Source: CAZOBJ01 sp964577825
GTDB taxonomy: Bacteria; Planctomycetota; SZUA-567; JAFGNG01
Assembly (NCBI GenBank): GCA_964577825.1
Contig: CAZOBJ010000160.1
Coordinates: forward strand, 1 to 5,644
Reading direction: 5' to 3'
DNA: 5,644 nucleotides
A program made the translations under genes and the position numbers. The notes beneath the pieces are model-generated. The model saw nothing but the letters and a program-made list of their open reading frames with translations. It had not been told where the DNA came from and made no database searches. Positions 1 to 5,211 of the stretch are shown here, piece after piece. The number at the start of each line of letters is the position of its first letter. The first letter of the stretch is position 1.

Positions 1-50
1 AGGGCGGCCGCACCGTGGGCAGCGGCGTGGTCACCCAGGTCATCGAGTAG
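1..50 (+). CDS. tuf: Elongation factor Tu, C-terminal end (partial)
   Basis: Only the last 15 residues are present (GGRTVGSGVVTQVIE) followed by a TAG stop at 48-50; the gene begins left of the window. This is the characteristic C-terminus of EF-Tu (GGRTVGaGvVtkIie), the GTPase that delivers aminoacyl-tRNA to the ribosome in the cytosol. The identification rests on this short but highly conserved tail and on position: tuf directly upstream of rpsJ is the normal str-S10 junction in many bacteria. The stop codon is 9 bp before the rpsJ start, so the two are almost certainly co-transcribed. Nothing can be said about the rest of the protein. Confidence 0.9.
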   Translation, partial: GGRTVGSGVVTQVIE

Positions 51-59
51 GGCCGGGCC

Positions 60-374
60 ATGGCAGAAAAGATCCGCATCCGAGTCAAGGCCTACGACCA
101 CGAGCTGCTGGACAAGTGGAGCCTGGAGATCGTGGAGGCCGCCAAGAGCACGGGCGCACGCGTCTCCGGGCCGATCCCGTTGCCCACGCGCATCGAACGG
201 TACACCGTGCTGCGCAGCCCGCACACGGACAAGAAGAGTCGCGAACAGTACGAGATCCGCACCCACAAGCGGGTGATCTACATCACGGAGACCACCCCGA
301 GCACGATCGAGGTCATCGACCGGGTGGTCCCGCCCCGCGGGGTGGACCTGAACGTCAAGCTGATCACGCAGTAG
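60..374 (+). CDS. rpsJ: 30S ribosomal protein S10
   Basis: A 104-residue protein, the usual S10 length (E. coli 103). S10 is a component of the small-subunit head and also, in many bacteria, the NusE partner of NusB in antitermination (family knowledge). Conserved blocks are visible in order: IRIRVKAYDHELLD near the N-terminus, EIVEAAKSTGARVSGPIPLPTR in the middle, RYTVLRSPHTDKKSREQYE with the exposed loop, IRTHKR, and a C-terminal GVDLNVKLI strand. The ATG start follows the tuf stop by 9 bp. The purine-rich stretch AGGG at 49-52, overlapping the tuf stop, is the only Shine-Dalgarno candidate, so translation is probably coupled to tuf. No separate promoter is seen. No missing residues or frameshift. 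Confidence 0.97.
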   Translation: MAEKIRIRVKAYDHELLDKWSLEIVEAAKSTGARVSGPIPLPTRIERYTVLRSPHTDKKSREQYEIRTHKRVIYITETTPSTIEVIDRVVPPRGVDLNVKLITQ

Positions 375-387
375 AGGACGATACGCC

Positions 388-1035
388 ATGCGCGGAATGC
401 TGGGCCGCAAGGTCGGCATGACCCAATACTTCACCGACGACGGCCGGCAGGTGCCGGTCACGATCCTGGAGCTGCCGCCCAACCGGGTGTTGCAGGTGAA
501 GACCCAGGACCGCGACGGGTACGACGCCCTGCAGCTGGGCGCGTTCGCCAAGAAGGAGAAGCGCGCCACCCGGGCCGAGCTCGGGCACGCGCGCGGCGCG
601 GGCGGGCCCTGCCGGTTCGTGCGCGAGGTCCGGCTGGCCGAGCCCGGCGAGTACCAGGCCGGGCAGACCGTCGGCGTCTCGGAGCTCTTCGAGGGCGTGG
701 GCAAGGTCATCGTCACCGGCGTGACCAAGGGCCGCGGGTTCGCCGGGGTCATGAAGCGCCACGGGTTTAGCGGGTACCCGGCCACCCACGGGGTGAAGAC
801 CCACCACCGCCACCCCGGGTCCATCGGCCAATGTCAGGATCCGGGCCGGGTGTTCAAGGGCAAGCGCATGGCCGGGCACATGGGCGCCGCGCGGCGCAGC
901 CAGAAGGGCGTGCGCGTGGAGAAGATCCTGCCCGACCGGCACCTCATGCTCGTGCGCGGGTCCGTGCCCGGGCCCAACGGCGGGTACGTGATGGTGCGCG
1001 AGGACGTGGGATACGTGGCGCCCGCGCGCGCCTGA
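388..1035 (+). CDS. rplC: 50S ribosomal protein L3
   Basis: A 215-residue large-subunit protein that nucleates 23S rRNA folding and reaches towards the peptidyl-transferase centre. The N-terminus MRGMLGRKVGMTQYF is typical. The central signature spans about residues 114-166: TKGRGFAGVMKRH, then ATHG, HRHPGSIGQCQDPGRVFKGK and MAGHMG. Gln150 lies where E. coli L3 is N5-methylated by PrmB (established for E. coli; modification here is inference). The start is supported by AGAGGA at 373-378, 9 nt upstream, overlapping the rpsJ stop. The gene lies 13 bp after rpsJ in the same unit. The odd point is downstream: rplD (L4), rplW and rplB do not follow. A 230-bp gap and rpoN come instead. Confidence 0.97.
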   Translation: MRGMLGRKVGMTQYFTDDGRQVPVTILELPPNRVLQVKTQDRDGYDALQLGAFAKKEKRATRAELGHARGAGGPCRFVREVRLAEPGEYQAGQTVGVSELFEGVGKVIVTGVTKGRGFAGVMKRHGFSGYPATHGVKTHHRHPGSIGQCQDPGRVFKGKRMAGHMGAARRSQKGVRVEKILPDRHLMLVRGSVPGPNGGYVMVREDVGYVAPARA

Positions 1036-1139
1036 GCGCCGCGCGTCCCCTCCCGGGGCCGACCCGAGTCAGACGACTGCAACCTCCTCTGCAAGCGGAA
1101 CTTGCCACGCAATCCAGCGACGAATCCGGCCCGCTGAAG

Positions 1140-1160
1140 CAACCCGTGTGCCAACCCGTG
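1140..1160 (+). repeat. Short direct repeat CAACCCGTG, 12-bp spacing
   Basis: CAACCCGTG occurs at 1140-1148 and again at 1152-1160, so the copies start 12 bp apart (just over one helical turn). The pair sits 8 bp upstream of the TTGACA hexamer at 1169, a position where an activator could contact DNA. That it is a binding site is inference; a 9-bp repeat pair can arise by chance or local duplication. Confidence 0.4.
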
Positions 1161-1168
1161 CTTTTCGT

Positions 1169-1197
1169 TTGACAAACCGGCGCGCACCGCGTACGTA
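1169..1197 (+). promoter_or_regulatory. Candidate sigma-70-type promoter of rpoN
   Basis: A consensus -35 hexamer TTGACA lies at 1169-1174, notable in sequence this G+C-rich. At 17 bp spacing the -10 position reads TACGTA (1192-1197), which keeps only the first TA of TATAAT, so the -10 element is weak. Transcription would start near 1204 and leave a leader of roughly 60 nt before the rpoN ATG. The -10 lies inside the 18-bp palindrome, so a repressor or an auxiliary factor could control it (inference). Confidence 0.4.
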
Positions 1198-1203
1198 CAC
1201 GGT
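1186..1203. promoter_or_regulatory. 18-bp near-perfect palindrome, possible operator
   Basis: ACCGCGTACGTACACGGT reads the same on both strands except for one mismatched symmetric pair (positions 1190 and 1199). Its core GTACGTAC is a perfect 8-bp palindrome. It overlaps the predicted -10 and transcription start of rpoN, a classic location for a dimeric repressor site. No regulator gene is present in the window, so the binding partner is unknown. Confidence 0.4.
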
Positions 1204-1265
1204 TCGAGCGACTCGTAGAGCGCCCGCGACCCCCGCGCGCGCAGGGCCACGCACGGAGCAACCCC

Positions 1266-2738
1266 ATGGCGCTTGAGACCGGGCTGTCCATGAGCCAGAA
1301 CCTGCAGATGAAGCAGGAAATGGTCATGACCCCGCAGATGATCCAGTCCATGGAGATGCTCCAGCTTCCCATCCTGGCCCTGGAGCAGCGCGTCCAGCAG
1401 GAGCTCCTGAAAAACCCGGCCCTGGAGCTCGCCGAGCTCGAAGACGAGGACGCCGAGGAGGCCGCCCGCCGCGAGGACGGGGGCGCCGACGACGACGACC
1501 ACGCCTCCGTGGAGGAGCGCACCGAGTCCTCGCTCGTGGCTGCGGACCAGAGCGACTACTCGTGGGACGAGGCCTATGGCGAGGCCGCGCCCCGCCGGCG
1601 CTACGACGGCGAGGAGGACGCCAAGCTCGAGGCCCTGTACAACACCCCGGACCGCGAGGAGACCTTCCAGGAGCACCTGGCCGCGCAGCTCTCGGACCTG
1701 GACCTGGACGCTCGGCAGCGCGGCCTGGTGGAGCGGATCATCTATTCGCTCGACGACGCGGGGTACCTGCGCGTCGCGCTGACCGACCTCAACGATCCCG
1801 AGGAGGAGCAGCCGGCCTCCGAGGCCGAGTGGGAAGCGGCCCTGCGCGTGGTGCAGGGCCTGGAGCCCGCAGGCGTGGGCGCGCGCGACGTGAAGGAGTG
1901 TCTGCTCTTGCAGATCGACCGGCTGCCGGGGCACCACGAGTTCGAGCACCGCATGGTCGAGGAGCACCTCGAGGACCTGAGCGCCAACCGCCTGCCCGCC
2001 GTGGCCAAGGCCATGGACTGCGACCTCGAGGACGTGAAGGCCGTGCTCAAGTTCCTGCACAGCCTCAACCCCCGGCCGGGCCTGGACTACGGCCCGTCCG
2101 AGCCCGTGCGCGTGGTCCCGGACGTGCTGGTGCGCCAGGAGGACGGGCAGTTCGTGATCCGGCTCAACCGGGGCACGCTCCCGGAGCTGCGGGTGAGCCC
2201 CACCTGCCAGCAGGCCGCGCGCGCAGAGAAGGGCAACACCGACACCAAGCGCTACCTGCGCGAGTGCCTGATGAACGCGGAGTGGATCCGGCGGGCCATC
2301 GAGCAGCGCAACAGCACCCTCTTGCACGTGACCCAGGCCATCGTGGAGCACCAGAAGGACTTCTTCCTCGGCGCGACCGACCAGCCGGGGCCGCTGATGA
2401 TGCAGACCGTGGCCGACGACGTGGGCATCGACATCTCCACGGTCTCGCGCGCGGTCAAGGGCAAGTACGCGGACACGCCGCGCGGGCTCGTGAGCCTGCG
2501 GGACATGTTCACGCGCTCGGTGGGAAGCGGGCTCATGGCCGGGCACGAGACCTCGAACGTGCAGATCATGGACCGCATCCGCGAGATCGTCGAGGCCGAG
2601 GACCCCAAGCACCCCCTCAAGGACGCGCAGATCGTGGACAAGCTGCGCGAGCAGGGCATCCACATCGTGCGACGCACCGTGGCCAAGTACCGCCAGAATC
2701 TGGGCATCCCCAGCCAGGCCCGCCGCCGCCAGTACTGA
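1266..2738 (+). CDS. rpoN: RNA polymerase sigma-54 factor (RpoN)
   Basis: A 490-residue protein, the usual RpoN length. Sigma-54 directs RNA polymerase to -24/-12 promoters that need AAA+ enhancer-binding activators. Region I (about residues 10-56) shows SQNLQMKQEMVMTPQMIQSM, then EMLQLP and LLKNPALE. A very acidic region II follows (about 57-110, with DDDD at 75-78). The core-binding domain covers roughly 115-300, including the LEPAGVGARDVKECLLLQI and LNPRPG motifs. The DNA-binding domain has a helix-turn-helix around 381-408 (VADDVGIDISTVSRAVKGKY) and the RpoN box VRRTVAKYRQ at 468-477, differing from the consensus ARRTVAKYRE at its two end positions. The start at 1266 is supported by GGAG 7 nt upstream; Met9 at 1290 is an alternative. 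The usual neighbours (lptB, hpf, ptsN) are absent, so it appears to be a stand-alone transcription unit. Confidence 0.97.
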   Translation: MALETGLSMSQNLQMKQEMVMTPQMIQSMEMLQLPILALEQRVQQELLKNPALELAELEDEDAEEAARREDGGADDDDHASVEERTESSLVAADQSDYSWDEAYGEAAPRRRYDGEEDAKLEALYNTPDREETFQEHLAAQLSDLDLDARQRGLVERIIYSLDDAGYLRVALTDLNDPEEEQPASEAEWEAALRVVQGLEPAGVGARDVKECLLLQIDRLPGHHEFEHRMVEEHLEDLSANRLPAVAKAMDCDLEDVKAVLKFLHSLNPRPGLDYGPSEPVRVVPDVLVRQEDGQFVIRLNRGTLPELRVSPTCQQAARAEKGNTDTKRYLRECLMNAEWIRRAIEQRNSTLLHVTQAIVEHQKDFFLGATDQPGPLMMQTVADDVGIDISTVSRAVKGKYADTPRGLVSLRDMFTRSVGSGLMAGHETSNVQIMDRIREIVEAEDPKHPLKDAQIVDKLREQGIHIVRRTVAKYRQNLGIPSQARRRQY

Positions 2739-2763
2739 CCGGACGGCGGCGGCGGCTCCTTCT
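2721..2763 (+). terminator. Hairpin at the 3' end of rpoN, probable terminator
   Basis: CGCCGCCGCC (2721-2730) is perfectly complementary to GGCGGCGGCG (2745-2754), giving a 10-bp G:C stem with a 14-nt loop. A pyrimidine-rich tract TCCTTCTTCCC follows. The left arm lies in the last rpoN codons (encoding ARRR) and the loop contains the stop codon. The tract is not pure T, so this is an imperfect intrinsic terminator for rpoN; part of the stem may simply reflect GCC/GGC-rich sequence. Position between convergent rpoN and rfbC supports the role. Confidence 0.45.
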
Positions 2764-2790
2764 TCCCTGACATTGCGAAAGTAGCTCGGC

Positions 2791-3354
2791 TTAGGGCTCG
2801 TACGCGGGCAGGTCTTGGGCCGGGACCCGGGCGAGCGGGGGCAGGCGCGCGTCCTTGTCGGAGACGATGGGCGCGTCGACGGGCCAGTCGATGCCGAGCT
2901 CCGGGTCCGACCACAGCACGCCGCGGTCGTCGTCCGGCGCGTAGAACCCGGTGCACTTGTAGAGCACCTCGGCCGGGCCCCGGACCACCGCGAACCCATG
3001 AGCAAAGCCCGCGGGCACGAAGAGCTGCGTGCGCGCGTCCCCGCACAGGCGCGCGCCCGTCCATTGGCCGAAGGTGGGCGAGCCGCGGCGCACGTCCACG
3101 GCCACGTCGAAGACCTCGCCGCGCACCGCGCAGATGAGCTTGGCCTGGGGGTGGTCGAGCTGATAGTGGAGCCCGCGCACCACCCCGGTGCGCGAGCGGC
3201 TGCAGTTGTCCTGCACGAACGTGCAGGGTATGCCCGCCTGCGCATAGGTTCGCGCGTGGAAGAGCTCGGTGAACGTGCCGCGCGCGTCCTCGTGGACCTC
3301 GGGCTCCACCAGGAGCACGCCGGGAAGCGCAGTCGGTCGCACCCGCAGGGCCAT
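2791..3354 (-). CDS. rfbC: dTDP-4-dehydrorhamnose 3,5-epimerase
   Basis: A 187-residue cupin enzyme (family length about 180-190) that epimerises C3 and C5 of dTDP-4-keto-6-deoxy-D-glucose in dTDP-L-rhamnose synthesis, a cytosolic step feeding cell-surface polysaccharides. Signatures in order: DARGTFTELFH, FVQDNCSRS, the active-site stretch VVRGLHYQ with catalytic His63, Lys72 in AKLICAVRGEVFDVAVD, FVPAGFAHGF (112-121), YKCTGFYAPDDDRGVLW with Tyr132 and Tyr138, DPELGIDWP, and SDKDA with Asp168. The His/Tyr/Asp/Lys set corresponds to the RmlC catalytic residues, so it should be active. The start is supported by GGAGG (3360-3364 on the + strand) 5 nt upstream. It has its own promoter. The partner genes rfbA, rfbB and rfbD are not in the window. 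RmlC relatives acting on other dTDP-sugars cannot be fully excluded. Confidence 0.95.
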   Translation of the reverse strand: MALRVRPTALPGVLLVEPEVHEDARGTFTELFHARTYAQAGIPCTFVQDNCSRSRTGVVRGLHYQLDHPQAKLICAVRGEVFDVAVDVRRGSPTFGQWTGARLCGDARTQLFVPAGFAHGFAVVRGPAEVLYKCTGFYAPDDDRGVLWSDPELGIDWPVDAPIVSDKDARLPPLARVPAQDLPAYEP

Positions 3355-3383
3355 GGCCGCCTCCAGAACTCGTGGGGCCCGGC

Positions 3384-3412
3384 ATTGTACCGGCCCGGCG
3401 ACGGGGCGGCAA
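3384..3412 (-). promoter_or_regulatory. Sigma-70-type promoter of rfbC
   Basis: On the minus strand TTGCCG (complement of 3407-3412) is followed after exactly 17 bp by TACAAT (complement of 3384-3389). These match the -35 consensus at four of six and the -10 at five of six positions. Initiation would fall near 3377, giving a leader of about 20 nt that contains the GGAGG ribosome-binding site. It is one of the few A/T-rich hexamers in the region and sits just downstream of the sulfatase terminator, so rfbC is probably transcribed independently. Confidence 0.65.
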
Positions 3413-3416
3413 CCGC

Positions 3417-3445
3417 AAACGCGCCGCGCCAGGTCCTGCGGCGCG
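3417..3445 (-). terminator. Hairpin terminator after the sulfatase gene
   Basis: CGCGCCGC on the minus strand (3438-3445) is perfectly complementary to GCGGCGCG (3420-3427), an 8-bp G:C stem with a 10-nt loop, followed by TTT (3417-3419). It begins 4 nt after the sulfatase stop codon. The T run is short, but the position and the presence of a separate rfbC promoter immediately beyond support termination here. Confidence 0.5.
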
Positions 3446-3449
3446 CAGT

Positions 3450-5087
3450 CTACAGGCCGTCGCGGCGGATGCGGTCGATCGTCCGGTCCGGGACCCCCGC
3501 GCTCGCCCAGGCGTCCAGGTCCAGGTTGCAGAGCCGAACGGTCGGCTCGCGGCGCACGGCTTCGATCACCTCGCGTTCGAGCGAGTTCATGGCCGCGCGC
3601 TCCTGCGGGTCCCTGAGGCGCGTGTGAAAGGTCTGAAACTGCTTGTTCCGCGCGGGCGGGGGCGGGGGCGCCTCGCCGCGCAGCGCGCGGAACACGCCCG
3701 GCTCGGGGAGACGCAACAGGCGGCCGCCGGTGACATAGTTGCGCAGCCCCCAGCGCGCCTCGACCTGGACGAGCCGGCTCGCCAGCCGGTCGCGCGCCGC
3801 GCGCACCTGCGGGTCCTCGGGGCGTGCGCAGAGCAGGTTCACGGTCTCGTGCGGGTCCTCGACGCAGTCGAACAGCTCCTCCGTGCCGCCGCCGTAGTAG
3901 TAGGAGTACTTGTACCGTTCGTCAAGCAGGGTGATGAACCGTCCCTCGGCCGCGCCGTGTTCGATGTACTGGATTGTGCGGTCCTTGTCGTCGCGGAAGA
4001 CCGACCCGCCCGGCAGGGCGCGCGCACCCGGATAGGAAAGCCCGGTCGCGTCCAGCACGGTGGGCAAGATGTCGTTCAGGTCCGCGAAGTCGTCGCGCAC
4101 GGTGCCGGCCTGCATGCGCGGCGGGTAGCGCACCAGGAACGGAATCCGGGCGGCGCCGTCATAGGGCAGAGCCTTGAGCCAGGTGCCGAAGTCGCCGAGC
4201 ATCTCGCCGTGGTCGGAGGTGAACAGGATCAGCGTGTTGTCGATCTGGCCGGTCTCTTCCAGGGCGTCGAGGATCCTGCCCACGTTCTTGTCCACCAGGC
4301 TCACCTGCGCGTAGTAGAGCTCGCGAATGCGCCGCAGCCGCGCGTGCGCGCCCCGGGCGGGCAGGTTGCCGTGCCCGGTGCGTAGCGCGGCCTTCGGGTG
4401 GATGGGGGTCTCCGAACGCAGGGGCGCGGGCAGGTCGGTGTCCGCGTACAGGTCGGCGAAGGAGTCGGGCACGTCGAAGGGCGGGTGCGGGGCGATCCAG
4501 CTCGACCACAGGAAGAACGGACGCTGTCCGCGGTTCTCGCGGATGAACGCGGCCGAGCGCTCGCCCACCCAGGTCGAGCCGTGGTGCTTCTCGGGGAGGA
4601 GGGAGCGCTGGGGCTGGACGTAGAGCAGGTTGCGGCAGCCGTGGATGTTGACCACGTGCCCGAGGCCGACGCGCTTGAGGTACATGGCATAGTCGTCCCA
4701 CTCGCGGAACCGCGGCAGCTCCTCCATGAGCTCCATCCGGTCGAACCCGTGGTGGCGCCGCGGGGGCCGGAAGTGCATCTTGCCGATCGCGCGCGTCTCG
4801 TACCCGTGGTCGGACAGGATGCGCGGCAGCACGGGCAGAGACTCGTCCATGGGCGGCCCCGCGTTGGTGCTGAACCCGTGGTAGCGCGCGGGCAGGCCGG
4901 TGATCAGGTTGTGGCGGGCGGGCACGCAGACCGGGTTGGGCGAATACGCGCGCCGGAACAGCCCCCCTTCGCGGGCCAGGCGGTCCAGGTTCGGCGTGCG
5001 CATGTGCGGATACCCGGCCGCGGCGACCGTGTCGAAGCGCTGCTCGTCCGTGAAGAGGAGAACCACGTTCGGTCGACCGTCAGGCAT
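3450..5087 (-). CDS. Type I (formylglycine-dependent) sulfatase family hydrolase
   Basis: A 545-residue alkaline-phosphatase-superfamily hydrolase that would cleave sulfate (or phosphonate/phosphate) esters. Visible features: PNVVLLFTDEQR with metal ligand Asp14; CVPAR at 54-58, fitting the CxPxR motif in which Cys becomes formylglycine; Asn75 in GFSTNAG; Lys103 and His105 in GKMHF; His201 in APHPPF; Asp292-His293 in TSDHGEMLGD; Lys305 in WLK; and the closing EELFDCVEDPHETVNLL near 403-419. The Asp14/Asn75/Asp-His arrangement resembles phosphonate monoester hydrolase and choline-sulfatase relatives more than classical Asp-Asp/Asp-Asn arylsulfatases. About 100 residues (445-545, with a five-proline run) extend past the catalytic core. 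No signal peptide is seen, so a cytosolic location is likely. The start at 5087 is chosen for GGAAG 5 nt upstream and fit to the family N-terminus; ATG at 5105 (6 residues longer) lacks such a site. Substrate unknown; no maturation enzyme is in the window. Confidence 0.88.
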   Translation of the reverse strand: MPDGRPNVVLLFTDEQRFDTVAAAGYPHMRTPNLDRLAREGGLFRRAYSPNPVCVPARHNLITGLPARYHGFSTNAGPPMDESLPVLPRILSDHGYETRAIGKMHFRPPRRHHGFDRMELMEELPRFREWDDYAMYLKRVGLGHVVNIHGCRNLLYVQPQRSLLPEKHHGSTWVGERSAAFIRENRGQRPFFLWSSWIAPHPPFDVPDSFADLYADTDLPAPLRSETPIHPKAALRTGHGNLPARGAHARLRRIRELYYAQVSLVDKNVGRILDALEETGQIDNTLILFTSDHGEMLGDFGTWLKALPYDGAARIPFLVRYPPRMQAGTVRDDFADLNDILPTVLDATGLSYPGARALPGGSVFRDDKDRTIQYIEHGAAEGRFITLLDERYKYSYYYGGGTEELFDCVEDPHETVNLLCARPEDPQVRAARDRLASRLVQVEARWGLRNYVTGGRLLRLPEPGVFRALRGEAPPPPPARNKQFQTFHTRLRDPQERAAMNSLEREVIEAVRREPTVRLCNLDLDAWASAGVPDRTIDRIRRDGL

Positions 5088-5150
5088 ATCGTCTTCCGAA
5101 GCCATTACCGAGCGCCCACGCGGGGGCCGTCGAACGCGCGCACGTACCAC

Positions 5151-5176
5151 GTCCGGGTCCGGACCGGACTCCGGAC
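5151..5176. repeat. Intergenic inverted repeat built from TCCGGA units
   Basis: Between the two minus-strand genes, a 26-bp stretch folds into a stem of 6 plus 4 base pairs with one bulged A and a 5-nt loop. It is made of overlapping GTCCGG/CCGGAC units. No T tract follows on either strand, so it is not an ordinary intrinsic terminator. It lies 64 bp upstream of the chosen sulfatase start and 36 bp beyond the preceding stop. A role in transcript stability, attenuation or protein binding is possible; none is shown. Confidence 0.4.
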
Positions 5177-5211
5177 TCGGGCGGGAATGGGCAAGCCATC
5201 AGACGCGCCGG

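Larger units (their letters stand above)
1036..1265 (+). other. Intergenic region between rplC and rpoN
   Basis: A 230-bp stretch with no supportable gene. It contains a small perfect hairpin (5-bp stems GCAAG/CTTGC with a 5-nt loop, 1091-1105), a 9-bp direct repeat at 12-bp spacing (1140-1160), a short T-rich patch CTTTTCGTTT (1161-1170), a TTGACA hexamer (1169-1174) and an 18-bp near-palindrome (1186-1203). A Shine-Dalgarno GGAG at 1255-1258 precedes rpoN. No convincing rho-independent terminator for the ribosomal unit is visible: the small hairpin is not followed by a T tract. The region therefore probably holds the end of the ribosomal transcript and the control region of rpoN. Confidence 0.6.

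Noticed and set aside
364..942. A 192-codon minus-strand frame inside rplC
   Set aside because: It is the complement of the L3 gene, with leucine/histidine-rich, motif-free translation.
1041..1056. CCCC/GGGG inverted repeat just after rplC as a terminator
   Set aside because: Only a 4-bp stem with no following T tract; too weak to call.
1090..1107. Sigma-54 promoter-like sequence on the minus strand (TGGCAAG ... CTTGCA)
   Set aside because: The GG and GC dinucleotides are 2 bp further apart than the strict -24/-12 spacing allows, and no minus-strand gene lies downstream. It is more simply a small hairpin.
1562..2770. A 402-codon plus-strand frame overlapping rpoN in another frame
   Set aside because: Arg/Pro/Ala/Gly-rich shadow of rpoN. 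The rpoN frame has clear homology from end to end.
834..3245. An 803-codon open frame on the minus strand across rplC, the gap, rpoN and part of rfbC
   Set aside because: It is antisense to well-recognised genes and its translation is low-complexity (His/Leu/Val/Gly-rich) with no family signature. Long antisense frames are expected in very G+C-rich DNA.
3372..4385. A 337-codon plus-strand frame opposite the sulfatase, and a similar 353-codon frame at 4398-5459
   Set aside because: Both mirror the sulfatase coding frame and show biased Arg/Ala/Val composition without recognisable motifs or a good ribosome-binding site.
5088..5150. N-terminal extension of the sulfatase from a GTG at 5150
   Set aside because: The extra residues are an Arg-rich stretch with no family match, the codon is GTG without a Shine-Dalgarno sequence, and the ATG at 5087 has GGAAG 5 nt upstream and gives the normal sulfatase N-terminus.
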